A stretch of DNA of 64,000 nucleotides from contig NZ_NOIT01000013.1 of the NCBI RefSeq assembly GCF_004136555.1, positions 1-64,000 on the forward strand, read 5' to 3'. Made by a program: the position numbers and the translations under genes. The stretch comes from Kocuria carniphila (GTDB taxonomy: Bacteria > Actinomycetota > Actinomycetes > Actinomycetales > Micrococcaceae). This document shows, one piece after another, positions 58,726-64,000 of the stretch (the first letter of the stretch is position 1; every line of letters begins with the position of its first letter). Under the pieces are notes generated by a model. That model was not told the DNA's origin and did not search any database. It saw only the letters and a program-made list of their open reading frames with translations.

Positions 58726-61641
58726 GTGGCCAAGCCCCGTGTCCACGAGCTCGCCAAAGAGCTCGGTATCACGTCTAAAGAAGCGATTTCCAAGCTTCAA
58801 GAATTAGGGGAATTCGTCCGTGGAGCATCCTCCACGGTGGAGCCCCCCGTAGCCAAGAAACTTCGTTCTGCATTCCCCGCCGGTTCCGGCGACGCTGCAG
58901 CGGAGAAGGCTCCCCAGAAGAATCAGAGCACCAAGCCGGCGCAGAAGTCCCAGCCCAAGGCCGAGACCAAGCCCGCTGCCGAGCGCCCCGCAGCAGCCCC
59001 CGGCCCCAAGCCGGGTCAGGCTGCTCCCAAGCCCGCTCAGGCCAAGGAAGAGACGGCTCCGGCTGCCGCTCCCAAGGCGGAGTCCACGCCCGCTCCGGCA
59101 CCCAAGGCGGAGGCTCCCAAGGAACAGGCACCCAAGGGGCCCGAGTCCAAGCCGCAGTCACCCAAGTCCTCGGCCCCCAAGCCGGGCGGTGCGCGTCCGG
59201 GTAACAACCCGTACGCATCGCAGCAGGGTATGGGTCGCGGTTCCGAGTCCGGCGGTCCCAAGCCGAGTGGTGCTCGTCCGGGTCAGCAACGTTCCGGCAA
59301 GCCGGGCGCACCTCGCCCCGGTAACAACCCGTTCGCCCCGCAGCAGGGTATGCGTACCAGCGGTTCCGGCCAGGGCGGTCCCCGTCCCGGTGGACCCCGC
59401 CCCGCAGGCCCTCGTCCGGGCGGTCCCCGTCCCGCGCACGGCGGTCAGGGCGGCCAGGGTGGACCCCGTTCGGGTGCTCCGCGTCCGGGTGGCGCACGCC
59501 AGGGCCAGGGTCAGGGTCAGGGTGCTCCCCGTCCCGGTGGTCCTCGCCCTTCGCCCAACATGATGCCGGGGCACACCACGGGTGTGGCTCCCATCGGAAG
59601 CCGTCCCGGTAACGCCGGTGGCGGTGGACCCCGCCGCGGTGGTGGCGGTCCCGGTGGCCCCGGTGGCGGCGGCGGTTTCCGCGGCCGCGGTGGTCGTGGT
59701 GGTACCCAGGGTGCGTTCGGTCGAGGCGGCGGTGGCCGTGGACGTCAGCGCAAGTCGAAGCGCGCGAAGCGTCAAGAGCTTGAGCAGATGTCAGCACCCG
59801 CCGTGGGTGGCGTCTCCGTTCCGCACGGTGATGGCAACACGGTGGTCCGCCTGCGTCGCGGTGCCTCGCTCATGGACTTCGCTGAGAAGATCAACGCCAA
59901 CCCGGCATCGCTCGTGACCGTTCTCATCCACCTGGGTGAGATGGCCACGCAGACCCAGTCGCTGGACGAAGAAACGTTCGAGCTGTTGGGTGCCGAGCTG
60001 GGCTTCAAGATCCAGGTCGTCTCGCCGGAGGACGAGGAGCGCGAGCTGCTCGAATCCTTCGACATCGACCTCGAGGCCGAAGCCGAGGCCGAGGGCGACG
60101 AGGTTCTCGAATCCCGTCCTCCGGTTGTCACCGTCATGGGTCACGTCGACCACGGTAAGACCCGTCTGCTCGACGCGATCCGTAACACCACGGTGATCGA
60201 GGGCGAGGCCGGCGGCATCACCCAGCACATCGGTGCGTACCAGATCTCCACCGAGGTGGACGGTGAAGAGCGTCTGATCACCTTCATCGACACCCCCGGT
60301 CACGAGGCGTTCACCGCCATGCGTGCCCGTGGTGCCAAGGTCACGGACATCGCCGTGCTGGTGGTCGCCGCTGATGACGGCGTGATGCCCCAGACCGTCG
60401 AGGCGTTGAACCACGCCCAGGCGGCCGGTGTGCCGATCGTGGTCGCGGTGAACAAGATCGACAAGCCGGAAGCCAACCCGGAGAAGATCCGCGGTCAGCT
60501 CACCGAGTACGGATTGATCCCCGAAGAATACGGTGGCGACACCATGTTCGTGGATGTCTCCGCGCGTGCCGGTCAGAACATCGAAGACCTGCTCGACGCG
60601 GTCGTCCTGACCGCTGACGGTGCCCTGGAACTGCAGGCCAACCCGGACAAGGAAGCTCGTGGCGTGGCGATTGAAGCCAACCTGGACAAGGGCCGCGGCG
60701 CAGTGTGTACCGTGCTGGTCCAGTCCGGCACGCTGAAGGTCGGCGACGCCATTGTCGCGGGTGCGGCTCACGGCCGCGTGCGCGCCATGTTCGACGAGAA
60801 CGGTCAGGCAGTCGAGACTGCCACCCCGTCCCGACCGGTCCAGGTGTTGGGTCTGTCCGCAGTGCCCCGCGCCGGTGACACCTTCCTGGCCACCCAGGAG
60901 GAGCGTACGGCTCGCCAGATCTCCGAGAAGCGTCAGGCCGCTGACCGCAACGCTCAGCTGGCCAAGCGTCGCAAGCGCATCACGCTCGAGTCCTTCGACG
61001 AGGCCGTGGCAGAGGGCAAGATGGACACCCTCAACCTCATCATCAAGGGTGACGTGTCCGGTGCCGTGGAGGCGCTGGAAGATTCGCTGCTCAAGATCGA
61101 TGTGGGCGGAGACGAAGTTCAGCTGCGCGTCATCCACCGCGGTGTGGGTGCCATTACGCAGAACGACGTCAACCTGGCCACCGTGGACAACGCGGTCATC
61201 ATTGGCTTCAACGTCCGCCCGGCGGAACGTGTCACCGAACTCGCGGACCGCGAGGGCGTGGACATGAAGTTCTACTCGGTGATCTACAACGCCATCGACG
61301 ATGTCGAGAGCGCCTTGAAGGGCATGCTCAAGCCGGAGTACGAGGAAGTGGAGCTCGGTACCGCCGAGATCCGCGAGGTGTTCCGCTCCTCCAAGTGGGG
61401 CAACATCGCCGGTGCGTACATCACCAAGGGCGTGGTCAAGCGCAACGCCAAGGCGCGCCTGGTCCGCGACGGCAACGTGGTGAAGGACAGCCTCACCATC
61501 GATTCGCTGCGTCGCTTCAAGGATGACGCCACGGAAGTTCGCGAAGGTTTCGAGTGCGGTATCGGCCTCGGTTCCTTCAACGACATCCAAGAGGGCGACA
61601 TGATCGAGACGTGGGAGATGCGCGAAAAGCCGCGCGCCTGA
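58726..61641 (+). CDS. infB: Translation initiation factor IF-2
   Basis: A 971-residue GTPase that places initiator tRNA on the 30S subunit. It has an N-terminal IF2-N domain ([30 protein letters not shown]) and a long disordered Pro/Ala/Lys then Gly/Arg/Pro-rich region (about 60-350). A second IF2-N domain is at about 378-430. The G domain has GHVDHGKT (472-479), DTPGHE (from 522) and NKID (576-579). Domains II-IV follow. The GTG at 58726 follows ACAGGAGAAAT and gives the canonical MAKPRVHEL start; an ATG at 58684 is less likely. Confidence 0.97.
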   Translation: MAKPRVHELAKELGITSKEAISKLQELGEFVRGASSTVEPPVAKKLRSAFPAGSGDAAAEKAPQKNQSTKPAQKSQPKAETKPAAERPAAAPGPKPGQAAPKPAQAKEETAPAAAPKAESTPAPAPKAEAPKEQAPKGPESKPQSPKSSAPKPGGARPGNNPYASQQGMGRGSESGGPKPSGARPGQQRSGKPGAPRPGNNPFAPQQGMRTSGSGQGGPRPGGPRPAGPRPGGPRPAHGGQGGQGGPRSGAPRPGGARQGQGQGQGAPRPGGPRPSPNMMPGHTTGVAPIGSRPGNAGGGGPRRGGGGPGGPGGGGGFRGRGGRGGTQGAFGRGGGGRGRQRKSKRAKRQELEQMSAPAVGGVSVPHGDGNTVVRLRRGASLMDFAEKINANPASLVTVLIHLGEMATQTQSLDEETFELLGAELGFKIQVVSPEDEERELLESFDIDLEAEAEAEGDEVLESRPPVVTVMGHVDHGKTRLLDAIRNTTVIEGEAGGITQHIGAYQISTEVDGEERLITFIDTPGHEAFTAMRARGAKVTDIAVLVVAADDGVMPQTVEALNHAQAAGVPIVVAVNKIDKPEANPEKIRGQLTEYGLIPEEYGGDTMFVDVSARAGQNIEDLLDAVVLTADGALELQANPDKEARGVAIEANLDKGRGAVCTVLVQSGTLKVGDAIVAGAAHGRVRAMFDENGQAVETATPSRPVQVLGLSAVPRAGDTFLATQEERTARQISEKRQAADRNAQLAKRRKRITLESFDEAVAEGKMDTLNLIIKGDVSGAVEALEDSLLKIDVGGDEVQLRVIHRGVGAITQNDVNLATVDNAVIIGFNVRPAERVTELADREGVDMKFYSVIYNAIDDVESALKGMLKPEYEEVELGTAEIREVFRSSKWGNIAGAYITKGVVKRNAKARLVRDGNVVKDSLTIDSLRRFKDDATEVREGFECGIGLGSFNDIQEGDMIETWEMREKPRA

Positions 61642-61658
61642 GTCACGTCACGTTCAAG

Positions 61659-61693
61659 CGGCGGGTACCCCGGTTTCCGGTAGGTACCCGCCG
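61659..61693 (+). terminator. Hairpin between infB and rbfA
   Basis: A perfect 11-bp stem CGGCGGGTACC / GGTACCCGCCG with inner CCGG/CCGG. No T-run; a second GC-rich hairpin region and a GCGGCGTCGT word (61724-61733) follow. It may limit rather than end transcription into rbfA. Confidence 0.5.
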
Positions 61694-61806
61694 CACCGGC
61701 CCGTCGCCCACGGCGGCGGGCCCGCGGCGTCGTCGTGATGGCGGCGCCGCACCCCAGATTTTTTAGATACGGAACGCACCGCGTTCCCCAGCGAAGGAGA
61801 GTCACC

Positions 61807-62271
61807 ATGGTTGACGCCGCACGCGCCGCACGGCTGGCCGACCGCATCAAGGTGATCGTTGCCCAGGCCCTCGAGCGCCGGATCAAGGATCCCCGCGTCG
61901 GTTTCGTGACCATCACCGATGCCCGGGTCACCAACGACCTTCAGCACGCGACGCTGTACTACACCGTCTACGGCGATGAGACGCAGCGCGCGGAGACCGC
62001 GCAGGCACTGGAGTCCGCCAAGGGCGTGCTGCGTTCCGAGGTCGGCAAGAACATCACCGCCCGCCTCACGCCCACGCTCACCTTTGTCGCGGACGAAATC
62101 CCCGCCGACGCCGCCCGGCTCGAAGAGCTCTTGCGCGCCGCACGCGAAAAGGACGAGCAGGTCGCGGCTCAGGCCGTCGGCGCCTCCTACGCCGCGGGTG
62201 AGGACGCGTACCGCACCCCCGAGGACGAAGCCGCGGATGACGATACCGACGACGACTCGCCCCGGAGCTGA
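61807..62271 (+). CDS. rbfA: Ribosome-binding factor A
   Basis: A 154-residue KH-like-fold protein for 16S rRNA 5'-end maturation. It reads ARLADRIKVIVAQALERRIKDPRVGFVTITDARVTNDLQHATLYYTVYGDE, then ESAKGVLRSEVGKNITARLTPTLTFVADEIPADAARLEELLRAARE. The acidic tail (EDEAADDDTDDD) is variable. The ATG at 61807 follows GAAGGAGAGTCACC. truB follows 5 bp after its stop. Confidence 0.96.
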   Translation: MVDAARAARLADRIKVIVAQALERRIKDPRVGFVTITDARVTNDLQHATLYYTVYGDETQRAETAQALESAKGVLRSEVGKNITARLTPTLTFVADEIPADAARLEELLRAAREKDEQVAAQAVGASYAAGEDAYRTPEDEAADDDTDDDSPRS

Positions 62272-62276
62272 CGCGC

Positions 62277-63305
62277 GTGAGTGAACGTCCCCACGTTCCG
62301 AGCCCGGCCCCCTCGCTTCCGAGGACGGCCGGGTTCGTCATCGTCGACAAGCCCCTGGGCTGGACCTCGCATGACGTCGTGGCACGAATGCGGCGCCTGG
62401 CCGGGACCCGCAAGGTAGGTCACGCCGGCACGCTGGACCCGGCGGCGTCGGGAGTCCTGGTGCTGGGTGTCGAGAAGGCCACCAAGTTGCTGACCTGGGT
62501 CACCGGAACGTCCAAGACGTACGAGGCGACCATTCGATTGGGCGCAGCGACCGTGACCGACGACGCCGAGGGCGACGTGACCGAGCGCGCGGATGCCTCG
62601 ACCCTCGCGGGAGTAAGTGACAGCGACATTCAGCGTGAAGTTTCCGCACTTACCGGCGAGATCCAGCAGGTACCGTCAGCGGTGAGCGCCATCAAGGTGA
62701 ACGGAAAACGCTCTTACGCCCGAGTTCGCGGCGGCGAGGACGTCGAACTGGCCGCGCGACCCGTCACGATCCACGAATTCACGGTGCACGACATCTCGCG
62801 CGACGAGACCGGCATCGATGTGACGGCCACGGTCTCGTGTTCCTCAGGCACCTACATCCGTGCGCTGGCCCGTGACATGGGCCGTGGCCTGGGCGTGGGC
62901 GGACACCTGACGGCGCTGCGCCGCACGCGCGTGGGGTCCTTCACTCTCGACCAGGCGCACACGCTGGACGACCTGACGCAATCGGTGAGCGACGGCGGGA
63001 CCGTGGACACCCTGGAGATCAACCGTGCCGCGGAACTGCTGTTTCCCGTGCGCCGTTTGGACGCGGGGGAGGCCACGGACCTGTCGCACGGTCGCCGGAT
63101 CTCCGCGCACCCGGCCGATCTGGTCAGCGGAACAGACTTGCCCGTTGCGTGCTTCGCACCTAACGGGACTCTGGTGGCCCTGGCCGAGAACCGCGGCTCC
63201 GCTTCCAAGCGCTACGCGGCATCCGTTCTGGGCATTGCCGCGGGCGAGACGTTTTCTGCCGACTCGACCGGCACGTCCGAACCGTCCGAACAGGAGAATC
63301 ACTGA
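62277..63305 (+). CDS. truB: tRNA pseudouridine(55) synthase
   Basis: A 342-residue enzyme that makes pseudouridine 55 in the T-loop of tRNA. The motif GHAGTLDPAASGVLVLGVEKATKLL contains the catalytic Asp54. KTYEATIRLGAATVTDDAEGDVTER, QQVPSAVSAIKVNGKRSYARVRGGEDVELAARPVTIHEF and SCSSGTYIRALARDMGRGLGVGGHLTALRRTRVGSF are characteristic. A C-terminal PUA-like part (LSHGRRISAH) is followed by a Ser/Glu-rich tail. The start is GTG 62277. The stop overlaps the next gene by one base. Confidence 0.96.
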   Translation: MSERPHVPSPAPSLPRTAGFVIVDKPLGWTSHDVVARMRRLAGTRKVGHAGTLDPAASGVLVLGVEKATKLLTWVTGTSKTYEATIRLGAATVTDDAEGDVTERADASTLAGVSDSDIQREVSALTGEIQQVPSAVSAIKVNGKRSYARVRGGEDVELAARPVTIHEFTVHDISRDETGIDVTATVSCSSGTYIRALARDMGRGLGVGGHLTALRRTRVGSFTLDQAHTLDDLTQSVSDGGTVDTLEINRAAELLFPVRRLDAGEATDLSHGRRISAHPADLVSGTDLPVACFAPNGTLVALAENRGSASKRYAASVLGIAAGETFSADSTGTSEPSEQENH

Positions 63306-63682
63306 TGCTGTGGGGTTACGACGGATGGTTCTGGGCCTCGGTGGTGATTGGAACGCTGTCGTGTTTGATCTGCCTGGTGCAGGCGATGCGCGGACGCGAA
63401 CCCGACGACTTCTCACAAGGCTCCGTGCTGATTCTGGAACTGTTCCTGCTCGTGTACGTGGTGGGTTCGATCTTCCTCCCTATCTTCGGGTCGGAAGCCT
63501 CGGGCAGTGTTCTCGAGTACTGGGGTTACCTGCTGACGGCGCTGCTCATCCCGGCCGGAACGTTCATTTGGTCTCTCGTGGAACGCTCACGCTGGTCCAC
63601 GCTCATCCTGGCTGCGGCCGGACCCGTGGTCATCATCATGGTCTACCGCATGAACTACATCTGGTACTACCAGAACGTCTGA
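63305..63682 (+). CDS. Small integral membrane protein
   Basis: A 125-residue protein with four hydrophobic segments (about 8-27, 41-60, 72-93 and 98-115). It has no recognised motif. Its start overlaps the truB stop (TGATG), so it is translationally coupled to truB. A Trp/Tyr-rich end (MVYRMNYIWYYQNV) is unusual. I do not recognise a family. Confidence 0.65.
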   Translation: MLWGYDGWFWASVVIGTLSCLICLVQAMRGREPDDFSQGSVLILELFLLVYVVGSIFLPIFGSEASGSVLEYWGYLLTALLIPAGTFIWSLVERSRWSTLILAAAGPVVIIMVYRMNYIWYYQNV

Positions 63683-63725
63683 GGCCGGCAGCATTGACCA
63701 CTCCGCGGAAAGGAACGGGATCACG

Positions 63726-64000
63726 GTGACCAAGTCCACCGAGCACAACGCGTTGCAGCAGCGTTTCGGCAACCGCGTGAAGACAAAGCGCACGGATGCC
63801 AAATCCAGCGGATTCGGGAGGCTCATCATCGTGATTTACGGGGTGTTCTCGCTCTCGGCAGGTGTGCGTTCCCTGTACCAGCTGGGTACGGAGTTTTCCG
63901 AGGCACCGCTGGCGATCATCCTGTCCACGATTTCCGCCGTCATCTACGTGATTGCGACCGTGGCACTGACCAAGACCGGCCCCGGTTGGCACCGGATCGC
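63726..64000 (+). CDS. Membrane protein, cut by window end
   Basis: At least 91 residues visible. A basic N-terminus (QQRFGNRVKTKRTDAKSSGFG) is followed by two membrane helices separated by the short loop YQLGTEFSEAPLA, with the frame open at position 64000. GTG 63726 follows GGAAAGGAACGGGATCACG. It resembles small two-to-four helix proteins found near truB-ribF in related genera, but no function can be given. Confidence 0.65.
   Translation, partial: MTKSTEHNALQQRFGNRVKTKRTDAKSSGFGRLIIVIYGVFSLSAGVRSLYQLGTEFSEAPLAIILSTISAVIYVIATVALTKTGPGWHRI

Noticed and set aside
58843-59800. Minisatellite-like Gly/Arg/Pro coding repeats in infB as a novel element.
   Set aside because: Low-complexity expansion between the N-terminal domains of IF-2 is normal in high-GC actinobacteria.

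Overview
The window is a continuous 64 kb piece of a high-GC actinobacterial chromosome. Gene order and protein types point to the order Micrococcales, probably Micrococcaceae (Kocuria, Rothia, Micrococcus or Arthrobacter relatives). The evidence is: the rpsB-tsf-pyrH-frr-cdsA run; dxr/ispG/proS followed by rimP-nusA-ylxR-infB-rbfA-truB; a SAM-IV-type riboswitch; actinobacterial M23 and DivIVA-like proteins; frequent GTG starts; and an MptB-like mannosyltransferase. No species can be named from sequence reading alone.

Layout. Positions 1-9.3 kb hold catabolic and transport genes: an esterase, a YdcZ-type DMT transporter, an S4 protein divergent from a small cation transporter, the mmsA-mmsB pair (valine and 3-hydroxyisobutyrate degradation), a MarR regulator, and an acyl-CoA synthetase divergent from a glutaryl-CoA-dehydrogenase-like enzyme. 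Positions 9.5-23.1 kb carry glyS, a GNAT protein, an atypical glycosyltransferase, a sugar porter with galactokinase, a TPR-like protein, dus-dgt, an aromatic-acid-type MFS transporter, dnaG and tRNA-Asn. An intact IS1249-like insertion sequence (23187-24485, 8-bp target duplication) follows the tRNA.

Positions 24.7-35.5 kb form an envelope and transport region: an MptB-like mannosyltransferase divergent from two tandem GT87-like membrane glycosyltransferases, an MFS/M20 amidohydrolase pair, a holin-superfamily membrane protein, a DMT protein overlapping a GT4 glycosyltransferase, and a tRNA with anticodon CAU. A 300-bp stretch with 25-bp degenerate repeats and a nested hairpin follows. Positions 35.8-41.2 kb contain a degenerate M23 protein divergent from rpsB-tsf, then pyrH-frr-cdsA. 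Positions 41.2-50 kb hold a DivIVA-like protein, a DUF485/ActP acetate-type uptake operon with GntR-like palindromes, a GlsB-like protein, dxr, a SAM-IV riboswitch with metQ-metN-metI, and ispG. In related actinobacteria a site-2 protease gene normally lies between dxr and ispG, and rlmN follows cdsA; neither is present here.

Positions 50-64 kb carry a GNAT protein, two tandem paralogous lipoproteins, proS, a TSUP permease, an uncharacterised anchored protein, and the rimP-nusA-ylxR-infB-rbfA-truB translation cluster, followed by two small membrane proteins, the last cut by the window end.

The most unusual pattern is a 10-base word, GCGGCGTCGT, which I counted at least 15 times on the two strands (about 0.4 expected at this GC content). 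It is enriched between genes and is built into terminator-like stems, as DNA uptake sequences are in Neisseria and Pasteurellaceae. No CRISPR array, prophage or restriction-modification system was seen.
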